Assembly (NCBI GenBank): GCA_035309005.1
Contig: DATGFP010000040.1
Coordinates: forward strand, 1 to 17,433
Origin: DATARH01 sp035309005
GTDB taxonomy: Bacteria > Pseudomonadota > Alphaproteobacteria > ATCC43930 > CGMCC-115725
Direction of reading: 5' to 3'
Length of the DNA stretch: 17,433 nucleotides
Shown: piece by piece, positions 6,673 through 13,394 of the stretch
Position numbering within the stretch: the first letter of the stretch is position 1
Layout of the letters: every line of letters begins with the position of its first letter
Notes under the pieces: generated by a model
Database searches by the model: none
Told to the model about the DNA's origin: nothing
What the model saw: only the letters and a program-made list of their open reading frames with translations
Made by a program: the position numbers and the translations under genes

Positions 6673-7686
6673 ATGCCGCAGAAATCGATCCGCCAGGCGC
6701 TGAACGAGGCGTTGCGCCAGGAGATGCGCCGCGACCCGCGGATCATCGTGATCGGCGAGGATGTCGCCGGCGGGGCGGCGAGCGAGGGCCAGCGCGACGC
6801 CTATGGCGGCGTCCTCGGCGTCACCAAGGGGCTGTTCGGCGAGTTCGGCGAAGCCCGCGTCATCGACACGCCGATTACCGAGAGCGCAATCATGGGCGCC
6901 GCCGCCGGCGCCGCCGTCACCGGCCTCAGGCCCGTCGCCGAATTGATGTTCAGCGACTTTTTCGGCGTCTGCTTCGACCAGATCTACAACCAGGCCGCCA
7001 AGTTCCGCTACATGTTCGGCGGCAAGGCGACGACGCCCCTGGTCATCCGCACGATGATCGGCGCCGGCCGCAGCGCCGCGGCGCAGCATTCGCAGAGCCC
7101 CTACGGCATCTTCACCGCGGTGCCGGGCTTGAAGGTCGTCGTGCCGTCAAACGCCTATGACGCCAAGGGCCTCCTCATCCAGGCGATCCGCGACGACGAC
7201 CCGGTGATCTTCTGCGAGCACAAGCTGATGTACGATCTGCGCGCCGAGGTGCCGGACGAGCCCTATACGATCCCCTTCGGCGAAGCCAACATCGTGCGCG
7301 ACGGCGACGACGTGACGATCGTCGCGCTCGCCCGCATGGTGCATTACGCCGGCGAGGCGGCCGAGGCGCTTGAGAAAGAAGGAATCGAGGTCGAATTGAT
7401 CGACCCGCGCACGACCTCTCCCTTGGACGAGGACACGATATTGGAGAGCGTCGAGCGCACCGGCCGGCTGGTCATCGTGGATGAGGCGACGCCGCGCTGC
7501 TCGATCGCCACTGACATCGCCGCCCTCGTCGCCGACCGCGCCTTTGGCGCGCTGAAGGCGCCGATCCGCAGGGTCACCGCGCCGCACACCCCGGTGCCGT
7601 TCACCCCCAGCCTCGAAAAACTCTACATCCCGAGCCCTGAAAAGATCGCCGCCGCGGTGCGCGAAGTGCACGGCTACGCCCGTTAG
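6673..7686 (+). CDS. acoB: TPP-dependent acetoin/pyruvate dehydrogenase E1 component, beta subunit
   Basis: The 337-residue product is the E1 beta partner of the preceding gene. It contains GEDVAGG near residue 28, E70 in DTPITESAIMG (the conserved Glu that activates the TPP aminopyrimidine), GLRPVAELMFSDFF, H139 in AAQHSQSPYGIF and the transketolase C-terminal domain from about residue 205 (DVTIVALARMVHYAGEAAEAL, ending in EKLYIPSPEKI). AGAGGAAA sits just before the ATG. Length and domain order are normal for AcoB/PdhB. The subunits form an alpha2-beta2 E1. After the stop, a palindromic repeat precedes the E2 gene. Acetoin as substrate is inferred from the linked E2 type, not from active-site residues. 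Confidence 0.92.
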   Translation: MPQKSIRQALNEALRQEMRRDPRIIVIGEDVAGGAASEGQRDAYGGVLGVTKGLFGEFGEARVIDTPITESAIMGAAAGAAVTGLRPVAELMFSDFFGVCFDQIYNQAAKFRYMFGGKATTPLVIRTMIGAGRSAAAQHSQSPYGIFTAVPGLKVVVPSNAYDAKGLLIQAIRDDDPVIFCEHKLMYDLRAEVPDEPYTIPFGEANIVRDGDDVTIVALARMVHYAGEAAEALEKEGIEVELIDPRTTSPLDEDTILESVERTGRLVIVDEATPRCSIATDIAALVADRAFGALKAPIRRVTAPHTPVPFTPSLEKLYIPSPEKIAAAVREVHGYAR

Positions 7687-7691
7687 CCTTA

Positions 7692-7782
7692 GCTGTCATT
7701 GCGAGGAGCGCAGCGACGAAGCAATCTCGATGGCATGGGGCGAGCCGGCGCGAGATTGCTTCGCTGCGCTCGCAATGACAGC
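7692..7782. repeat. Palindromic intergenic repeat, GTCATTGCGAG family, copy 2
   Basis: The arms GCTGTCATTGCGAG (7692-7705) and CTCGCAATGACAGC (7769-7782) are perfect complements. The inner arms CGAAGCAATCTCG (7717-7729) and CGAGATTGCTTCG (7751-7763) are too. It occupies nearly all of the 110-base gap between E1 beta and E2. The same arm sequences occur at 5468-5589. Confidence 0.88.
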
Positions 7783-7796
7783 GGCGTGAGAGAGTA

Positions 7797-8921
7797 ATGA
7801 GCGAGATCACCGCGATCACGATGCCGAAATGGGGCCTGACGATGACCGAGGGTAAGATCCTCGGCTGGCTCAAGCGGCAGGGCGAGGAGTATCGCGCGGG
7901 CGAGGAATTGCTGGAGATCGAGACCAGCAAGATCACCAACGTCATGGAGGCGAGCGAGCCGGGCACCTTGCGCCGCGTCGTCGCCGCGTCCGGCGCGACG
8001 CTGCCGATCGGGGCGCTGCTGGCGGTCGCGGCGCCCGCGAGCGTGCCCGAAACGGAGATCGACGCCTTTGTCGCCGCGTTCGTCGCCCCGGAGCCGGCCG
8101 CGGAGGAAGCCGCGGCGGCAACCGGGGCGGCGTCGCGCGACCTCGAGGCCGGCGGCAAGCGTCTGCGCGTCCTCGACCTCGGCAGCGGAGATGCAGTACC
8201 GATCATTTTCGTGCACGGCTTTGGCGGCGACCTCAACAGCTGGATGTTCACCCAGCCGGCGCTGGCCGTTGGGCGCCGCGCCATCGCGCTCGACCTGCCG
8301 GGTCATGGCGCCGCCGACAAGGCGGTCGGCGCCGGCGATGCGGAAATGTTTAGCGCCGCGGTGACGGACGCCTTGGCGGCGCTCGGCCTCGATCGGGTAC
8401 ATCTGGTCGGCCATTCGATGGGCGGCGCGATCGCGCTGGCTGTCGCGGCGCGCCGGCGCGATCTCGTCGCCAGCTTGTCGCTGATCGCGACGGCCGGGCT
8501 CGGGCCGGAGATCAACGCCGCCTTCATCGACGCTTTCGTGCGCGCCGGGCGCCGCCGCGAGGCGCAGGAAGCGCTCGCCATGCTGGTGCATGACCCGGCG
8601 CTGGTCAGCCGCGCGATGGTCGAGGAGACATTGCGCTATAAGCGGCTCGACGGCGTCGCCGCGGCGCTCGCGACGGTGGCTGGCGCGTGGTTTGCCGGCG
8701 GCCGCCAGCTGCTCGACCTGCGCCCCGCCCTCGCCGCGCTCAGGATGCCGGCGCAGCTGATCTGGGGCGGCGGCGACCGGATCATCCCGGTCGCCCACGC
8801 CGAGGCGCTCACCGGAAATCTTCCGGTACACATCATCGAGGCGGCGGGCCACCTGCCGCACATGGAGAAATCGGGCGAGGTCAACCGGCTGATAGGTCGC
8901 TTTCTCGCGACGAACCCGTAG
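7797..8921 (+). CDS. acoC: AcoC-like E2: lipoyl domain fused to an alpha/beta hydrolase
   Basis: The 374-residue protein has a lipoyl/biotinyl domain (residues 1-80) with lipoyl-lysine K45 in IETSKITN, a short Pro/Ala/Glu-rich linker (about 80-115) and an alpha/beta hydrolase domain (about 120-374). The hydrolase domain shows the oxyanion segment VHGFGG, nucleophile S207 in GHSMGG, D327 in GGGDRIIP and H352 in AAGHLPH. This is the architecture of acetoin dehydrogenase AcoC, whose acyl-transfer half is not the usual chloramphenicol-acetyltransferase fold. No E1/E3 peripheral-binding domain is evident. It takes the acyl group from E1 and passes it to CoA, regenerating dihydrolipoamide for an E3 not found in this window. 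Its stop abuts the stop of the convergent crotonase gene (TAGCTA at 8919-8924). Confidence 0.9.
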   Translation: MSEITAITMPKWGLTMTEGKILGWLKRQGEEYRAGEELLEIETSKITNVMEASEPGTLRRVVAASGATLPIGALLAVAAPASVPETEIDAFVAAFVAPEPAAEEAAAATGAASRDLEAGGKRLRVLDLGSGDAVPIIFVHGFGGDLNSWMFTQPALAVGRRAIALDLPGHGAADKAVGAGDAEMFSAAVTDALAALGLDRVHLVGHSMGGAIALAVAARRRDLVASLSLIATAGLGPEINAAFIDAFVRAGRRREAQEALAMLVHDPALVSRAMVEETLRYKRLDGVAAALATVAGAWFAGGRQLLDLRPALAALRMPAQLIWGGGDRIIPVAHAEALTGNLPVHIIEAAGHLPHMEKSGEVNRLIGRFLATNP

Positions 8922-9689
8922 CTACGGCCCTTCGGGCTTTTCGATCAGCGCCAGCAATTCCATGCCGAGGCCGTAGCCCAAGAGATCGTGCATCTGGCGG
9001 CGCAGGTATTCGGTCAACAGGAGGCGGGTGTAGCGCAGCGCCAGGGTCGGCTTTTTGGCGAGGCCCTCGGCCAGGTCCCAGGCGCGCGCCATCAGCTTGT
9101 CGGGCGGCAGCACCTCGGCCACGAGGCCGAGTTCGAGCGCCTTGCGCGCGTCGAGGGTCTGCCCGGTCAAGAGATAATAGCGGCCGCGATTGATGCCCAA
9201 GAGCAAGGGCATGACGATGTGCATGCCGTCGCCCGGCACGACCTCCGAAGCAAAATGCGCCGAATCCTGGAACTGCGCGGTGTCGGCGGCGAGCACGATG
9301 TCGCCGAGCAAGGGGATTTCCGAGTGGCGCCAGGCCGGGCCGTTGATCGCGCTGATCACCGGTACCTCGATTTCGAGGAGGCGCATCAACAGGTGGCGGC
9401 CCTCCCAGTGGATGCGGTCGATGCGTTCGGCCGGCGGGCGGGTCGGGAAGGACGAGGTGCCGGGCGTCGCGCGCGGCCCGGAAAATTCGGGCCCGGTGCC
9501 GGTCAGGATCACGACGCGGTTGTCGCGGTCGGCGCCGACATCGTGAAACGCCTCCGGGAGTTCGCCATGCGGCCCGAAGCCCCAGCGCAGCGAGCCGCCC
9601 TCGGTGTGCAATGTCATCAACAGGATGCCATCGCGCCGCTCGAAACGCACGCATTGGTATTTGTTGGCGTAATCCTCCAGCCTGCTCAT
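8922..9689 (-). CDS. Crotonase-superfamily beta-diketone hydrolase, 6-oxocamphor-hydrolase-like
   Basis: The 255-residue protein has a crotonase fold, but its sequence tracks 6-oxocamphor hydrolase, as I recall it, far better than enoyl-CoA hydratases. Shared blocks include VVILTGTGP, IEVPVI, DIVLAA, VVPGDG, NRGRY and LLTGQ. The residues assigned as catalytic in that enzyme are present at matching positions: H122 (RHSEIP), H145 (SAHF), D154 (PGDG) and E244 (GMELL), plus a histidine at 41 equivalent to the N-terminal active-site His. The two glutamates of true hydratases are not apparent. Such enzymes cleave C-C bonds of cyclic beta-diketones by a retro-Claisen route without CoA. It is last in a minus-strand run with an alpha/beta hydrolase and a luciferase-like monooxygenase, a sensible set for cyclic ketone degradation. 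Substrate unknown. Confidence 0.82.
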   Translation of the reverse strand: MSRLEDYANKYQCVRFERRDGILLMTLHTEGGSLRWGFGPHGELPEAFHDVGADRDNRVVILTGTGPEFSGPRATPGTSSFPTRPPAERIDRIHWEGRHLLMRLLEIEVPVISAINGPAWRHSEIPLLGDIVLAADTAQFQDSAHFASEVVPGDGMHIVMPLLLGINRGRYYLLTGQTLDARKALELGLVAEVLPPDKLMARAWDLAEGLAKKPTLALRYTRLLLTEYLRRQMHDLLGYGLGMELLALIEKPEGP

Positions 9690-9710
9690 TTTAGTGCCCT
9701 CCCTTGATTA

Positions 9711-9807
9711 CCCCCACCCCAACCCTCCCCCGCTTGCGGGGGAGGGGGTTCGCAGGAGCGGTCGCCGCACTCCCTCCCCCGCAAGCGGGGGAGGGTTGGG
9801 GTGGGGG
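9711..9807. repeat. Palindromic repeat, CCCTCCCCCGC family, copy 1
   Basis: The outer arms (9711-9746 and about 9772-9807) are inverted copies: CCCCCACCCCAACCCTCC on the left against its complement on the right. Each arm also contains its own tight hairpin, CCCTCCCCCGC-TT-GCGGGGGAGGG. It lies between the crotonase and the alpha/beta hydrolase, with the second copy on the other side of the hydrolase (10620-10715). The nested strong stems could stall polymerase or protect a 3' end, but no U-tract follows. Confidence 0.88.
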
Positions 9808-9815
9808 TTCGTCGG

Positions 9816-10598
9816 TTAACGGGTCCAGCGGAGGATCGCGGCGGCGACTTCCTCGGGCTTGTCGAGTTCGGCGAGGTGGCCGGCGCCGGGGATCAGCTGG
9901 ATTTCGGTCTTGCCGGCGATCCCCTTGGCGAATTTATCGGCGTAGCTTCTCGGCATGATGCGGTCGCCTTCGCCCCACAGCAGGAGGGTAGGGGCGGCGA
10001 TCAACGGCAGGCGCTTTTCCAATTTGGTGTTGCCGAGCGGCCAGAGGATGCGCGCCGCGGCCTCGCTGGCGCGGACCTGCTCGATCGGCCATTCCGGCGA
10101 ATTCTGCCCCTCGGGCTCGGCCTTCAGCGCCTCCCAGCGCGCGGGGTCGGCGCACATCAGGCCCGGCACATCGGGCGCGCGCTGGGCCCAGGGATCGGTC
10201 GCCGGGTCCGCTTCGTCGAATAGCCCGAACGGCGCGATCAGCGCGAGGCGCTTGACCGATCCGGGCCAGATCGCGGCCACTTCGGCGGCGAGCGAGCCGC
10301 CGACCGAGCTGCCGGCGAGATCGACGCCGTCGAGCCCGGCCCTGCGGATCAGTTCGTGGACCGCCAGCACCCAGTCGAGGTGGGCGTCGAGCACGCTGTG
10401 GCCGCGCTCGCCGCCGGGGAAGCCGGGCAGTGACGGCACGATGACGGTGCGCTCGCGGGCCAGCGCGTCGAGAAACGGGATCCACTTCGGCAACCCGCCC
10501 AAGCCGGCGAGAAAGCCGAGCTTCGGGCCCGACCCGGCCGTCCAGACCCGAGAGGAAAAGCCGTTGAGTTCGATGGTCGTGGTGGCGGGATCAGACAT
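9816..10598 (-). CDS. Alpha/beta-fold hydrolase
   Basis: The 260-residue cytoplasmic protein has a complete alpha/beta hydrolase set: LAGLGG (oxyanion region) near residue 30, PSLPGFPGG, nucleophile S98 in AGSSVGGSLA, the acid Asp in LWGEGDRIMP and the catalytic His in IPGAGHLAELD near the C-terminus. The family includes C-C bond hydrolases of aromatic meta-cleavage pathways, esterases and haloalkane-type enzymes. The nucleophile elbow G-S-S-V-G-G with a preceding short cap (about 125-190) resembles the C-C hydrolase and esterase groups, but that cannot be decided here. It is flanked on both sides by copies of the CCCTCCCCCGC repeat. It is co-directional with the luciferase-like monooxygenase and the 6-oxocamphor-hydrolase-like gene, so it probably acts on a later ester, lactone or ring-opened product. 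Confidence 0.88.
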   Translation of the reverse strand: MSDPATTTIELNGFSSRVWTAGSGPKLGFLAGLGGLPKWIPFLDALARERTVIVPSLPGFPGGERGHSVLDAHLDWVLAVHELIRRAGLDGVDLAGSSVGGSLAAEVAAIWPGSVKRLALIAPFGLFDEADPATDPWAQRAPDVPGLMCADPARWEALKAEPEGQNSPEWPIEQVRASEAAARILWPLGNTKLEKRLPLIAAPTLLLWGEGDRIMPRSYADKFAKGIAGKTEIQLIPGAGHLAELDKPEEVAAAILRWTR

Positions 10599-10619
10599 GG
10601 GCGGCTCTGTGCAATATCA

Positions 10620-10715
10620 CCCCCACCCCAGCCCTCCCCCGCTTGCGGGGGAGGGAGTGAGGTCGGAGCGGTTTCATACCCCCTCCCCCGCTTGCGGGGG
10701 AGGGCCGGGGTGGGA
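10620..10715. repeat. Palindromic repeat, CCCTCCCCCGC family, copy 2
   Basis: The left arm begins CCCCCACCCCAGCCCTCC at 10620 and the right arm ends with its near-complement GGGCCGGGGTGGGA at 10715. Each arm holds the hairpin CCCTCCCCCGC-TT-GCGGGGGAGGG. The spacer sequence between arms differs from copy 1, but arm sequence and overall size are alike. It sits between the luciferase-like gene's stop (10727) and the alpha/beta hydrolase start (10598). Confidence 0.87.
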
Positions 10716-10726
10716 GTACATCGGCA

Positions 10727-12001
10727 CTACTCTGCCGCGATCGCCGCCGCGCCGAACGACGGCAGCGTGGCCCGCTCGGCCTTGGCCATCGGCGTTGGCC
10801 ACCAGCGGTCTTCCCACTCCGCGAAAACATCCTGGAGTTGCGGCATGACCTTCTCGGCGAACAGCTTTGTGTTGTACTTCGCCAAATCCTTCTGCATGTT
10901 GCCGAATTGCAGCAGCAGCATCAGGTGGCCGACATTGAGCTTGTGCGCCACTTCCTTGATCTGCTCGGCGACCTCGTCGGGCGAACCGATGATGACGTAG
11001 CCCTTGTCGACGATCGCGTCCATCTCGCGCGCCAGCATCTGGAACTTGGTCTCGTAGCGTTGCGATTGCGCGGCGGCCTGCTGGACCTGGCCCTGGATGC
11101 CGCGGCGCTGCGTCTCCTCGGTGGCGTAGCCCGGCGGGCCGGCGAAGCGCGGGTCGATGTGCAGGCAGCGGCCGTAGAAATATTCGGCCGGCTCGCGGTA
11201 GAGCTCGAAGGCTTTCTCGCGGGTCTCGGCGACCCCGACGAATTGCAGGAAGCCGGCCTGGTAGGGGTTCCTGTCCTTGCCGAGCCGGTCCATCTCGGCC
11301 CAGAACCCGTCCATCGTCGCCTGCCCGGCCTTGTAGCCGTAGTAGGAGAGATAGCAGTAGACGTGGTCCATCTGGGCGCACCAGCGCCAGGTTTCGACCG
11401 AGCCGCCGCCGGGGATCCAAATGGGCGGCCGCGGCTTTTGTATCGGGCGCGGCCAGATGTTGACGTAGCGCTGCTGGTTGAAGCGGCCGTTGAAGGTGAA
11501 GGTGTCGGGCTCGGTCCACGCCCGGACGACGAGGTCGTGCGCCTCGAGATAGCGCTCGCGCAGCATCGAGGGGTTCTGGCCATAGGCGTAGCAGGTGTCC
11601 ATCGGCGAGCCGACCGGAAAGCCGGCGATCAGCCGCCCGCCCGAGATCACGTCGATCATCGCGAATTCCTCGGCCACCCGGGTCGGCGGGTTGTAGAGCG
11701 CCAGCGAATTGCCGAGGACGCACAGTGCGGTGTCGGTGGTGCGCCGCGCCAGCGAGGAGGCGACAAGGTTGGGCGACGGCATCAGCCCGTAGCCGTTGTT
11801 GTGATGCTCGTTGACGCACACCGCGTCGAAGCCGCATTCGGCGGCGAATTCCAATTCGTCCATGAAGTCGTTGTACATGTGATGGGCCCGCCGGGGATCG
11901 AACAGCGAGGAGTGGATGTCGACCCACACGCTCGGGTTCTTCTCCCGGAAATCCTCGGGCAATTCGGTGTAGGGCATCAGGTGGAACCACATCAGCTTCA
12001 T
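10727..12001 (-). CDS. Luciferase-like (LLM class) flavin-dependent monooxygenase
   Basis: The 424-residue protein is a bacterial-luciferase-type TIM-barrel oxidoreductase. N-terminal MKLMWFHLMPYTELP, then ECGFDAVCVNEHHNNGYGL with NEHH at 64-67, then RVAEEFAMIDVISGGRLIAG, GFPVGSPMDT, PPIWIPGGGSVET and IIGSPDEVAEQIKEV are all signature segments. The length and the NEHH motif fit the longer FMN-dependent monooxygenase subgroup. Such enzymes use FMNH2 and O2 for Baeyer-Villiger or hydroxylation reactions; the diketocamphane monooxygenases belong to the wider superfamily. The flavin reductase at 1771-2337 or another one could supply FMNH2. The start is supported by GGAAGGA about eight bases upstream. 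It is first in the minus-strand run, with a 338-base gap upstream for its promoter. Confidence 0.87.
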   Translation of the reverse strand: MKLMWFHLMPYTELPEDFREKNPSVWVDIHSSLFDPRRAHHMYNDFMDELEFAAECGFDAVCVNEHHNNGYGLMPSPNLVASSLARRTTDTALCVLGNSLALYNPPTRVAEEFAMIDVISGGRLIAGFPVGSPMDTCYAYGQNPSMLRERYLEAHDLVVRAWTEPDTFTFNGRFNQQRYVNIWPRPIQKPRPPIWIPGGGSVETWRWCAQMDHVYCYLSYYGYKAGQATMDGFWAEMDRLGKDRNPYQAGFLQFVGVAETREKAFELYREPAEYFYGRCLHIDPRFAGPPGYATEETQRRGIQGQVQQAAAQSQRYETKFQMLAREMDAIVDKGYVIIGSPDEVAEQIKEVAHKLNVGHLMLLLQFGNMQKDLAKYNTKLFAEKVMPQLQDVFAEWEDRWWPTPMAKAERATLPSFGAAAIAAE

Positions 12002-12339
12002 CGGCCACGTCCTTCCGAACGGCGTTCAGAAAACCAATCGCGTCCAGCCTGACCCGAGAGCCCCAAGCGCGTCAACAATCATACGCGTGGCCCTGCGAGC
12101 AGCCGGGCACCGGTTGACGACACCGCACCATGTTGCCAGGATTTTTGTCGCGTCACCGCTTGGACGCCGCCGCCCGCCCGGTTTATGGTCTGCCGCGGCC
12201 CGGCAAATGCTGTTCGCGGGCCGGGTAAGCGCGTATAGAAGCGGCCGCTATCGTTCGTGAATAAGGCCAAAATCGGGGCCGGCGTCGCCGCCTGCCGGAT
12301 CACGCAGGCAACATTTGCGGGGAACGGGAAGTCGCGGGA
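12002..12339. other. 338-base divergent intergenic region
   Basis: This separates the luciferase-like gene (minus) from the glycosyltransferase cassette (plus) and must hold promoters in both directions. On the plus strand, TATAGA at 12234-12239 could serve as a -10, but the -35 17 bases upstream (TGTTCG) is poor. TTGACG occurs at 12114-12119 without a good -10. On the minus strand TTGACG occurs as CGTCAA at 12070-12075, again without a convincing -10. No gene, RNA or repeat was recognised. Confidence 0.6.
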
Positions 12340-13323
12340 ATGAGGACCACAGCCGAAGCACAAAATTCTCGGGCCGCTTCCGCCGAGAGCGCCGCGCGCC
12401 GACGCCCACGAGCGGCGCCCGAATTGCCGCCGGCGCCGGCGGCGGCGCCTGCGCCCAGCGTCCGTGAGCCGCCATCGGTGGCGGTGACAACGGTCAGGAT
12501 GCTGCGGCTCGGCGAGGGACTTTACAGCCTGCGCGTCGGCGAATTGGCCGGCGCCCCGAGCGTCGTTGGCGGCATGGCGGTACCGGCGGCGCAGATCGGA
12601 ACCCCGCTCGGCGAGGAGAGCGACGAAGTCGAGATCGTCGCGGCGTTTCCCGGTAGCGGGCCGTGGCTCGGCCGCGAAGGGGGCACGGTGATCCTGCGCT
12701 CGCCCCCGGGCGGCGGCTTCATCATCGTGTCGCTCTACGATGCGCCGGGGCGGCCGCCCGGCAACCTGGCGCTCGATCTGCAGCGCCTTGCCGGACCCGA
12801 AGACGGCGAGGCGGAGGAGAATTTCGCCGAGCGGACAGCCGCCCCGGCGAGCGACATGGCGCCCGCCCTGCCAAACGCCCCGGGCGCGACCCGCGACGTC
12901 GCGACCGAAATTCTGCTGCACATCGAGCGGGCCGGCGATCGCCTGTTCCCCGGCCGCGGCTGGGTCGGCGCGCTCGGCCGGCGGATGCGGATCGAGGCCT
13001 TCAGCATCCGCCCGGTCGAAGGGATGGCGCCGGCCGAGATCGAACTGAAGGGGTTTCTGCCGAACGGCCAGGAGACGCCGTGGATCCCGGGCGGCGTCTT
13101 GTGCGGCACGCGCGGCCGCGGCCTGCCGTTGACCGGGTTCGCGGTACGCGTCGTGCCGCAGCGCGCCGACCGGTTCGAGGTGGTTTACCAGGGCTCGTTT
13201 TTCGCCGGAGGAATTTCCGCGCTGCACCGCAATGGCGAGCCCTGCCAGGCAGCGTCGCCAGACGATCCCTTGGAGGCGATCAACGTCCGGCTGATCGATC
13301 GCTCGCCCGAGCACACCGGCTAG
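12340..13323 (+). CDS. Unknown-function protein with ChW-like C-terminal repeats (paralog A)
   Basis: The 327-residue product has no signal peptide or membrane helix. Residues 1-50 are Ala/Pro/Arg-rich and look disordered. Residues about 50-150 form a beta-rich domain (MLRLGEGLYSLR through LALDLQRL), and about 190-320 contain three related segments: LLHIERAGDRLFPGRGWVG to MRIEAFSI; ELKGFLPNGQETPW to CGTRGRGLPLTGFAVR; and VVYQGSFFAGG to CQAASPDDPLEAINVRL. The repeating W...G..cGt.G..l-IEAf/i pattern resembles clostridial hydrophobic-W (ChW) repeats, though I judged this by eye. C255 and C302 are conserved in paralog B at nearly the same spacing. A GGGAAG site precedes the ATG. The glycosyltransferase follows after 70 bases, suggesting a role in glycan binding or synthesis. 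No function is assigned. Confidence 0.75.
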   Translation: MRTTAEAQNSRAASAESAARRRPRAAPELPPAPAAAPAPSVREPPSVAVTTVRMLRLGEGLYSLRVGELAGAPSVVGGMAVPAAQIGTPLGEESDEVEIVAAFPGSGPWLGREGGTVILRSPPGGGFIIVSLYDAPGRPPGNLALDLQRLAGPEDGEAEENFAERTAAPASDMAPALPNAPGATRDVATEILLHIERAGDRLFPGRGWVGALGRRMRIEAFSIRPVEGMAPAEIELKGFLPNGQETPWIPGGVLCGTRGRGLPLTGFAVRVVPQRADRFEVVYQGSFFAGGISALHRNGEPCQAASPDDPLEAINVRLIDRSPEHTG

Positions 13324-13394
13324 GCGCCCACCCGATTGGGCAATCAACGGCGCCCGTCATGGCTGCGCCGGATCGCTTATTTATTAGAGGCACG

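Noticed and set aside
5468..7782. Could the GTCATTGCGAG repeats be a CRISPR array?
   Set aside because: The copies are about 2 kb apart with genes between, are internally palindromic, and show no regular repeat-spacer pattern.
9711..10715. Could the CCCTCCCCCGC repeats be ordinary rho-independent terminators?
   Set aside because: The stems are strong but no U-tract follows on either strand, and the repeat shows the same composite form twice, which fits a dispersed repeat better.
13326..13341. Small hairpin GCCCA/TGGGC after paralog A as a terminator
   Set aside because: Only five pairs, no T-run, and the downstream glycosyltransferase 70 bases away is likely cotranscribed.
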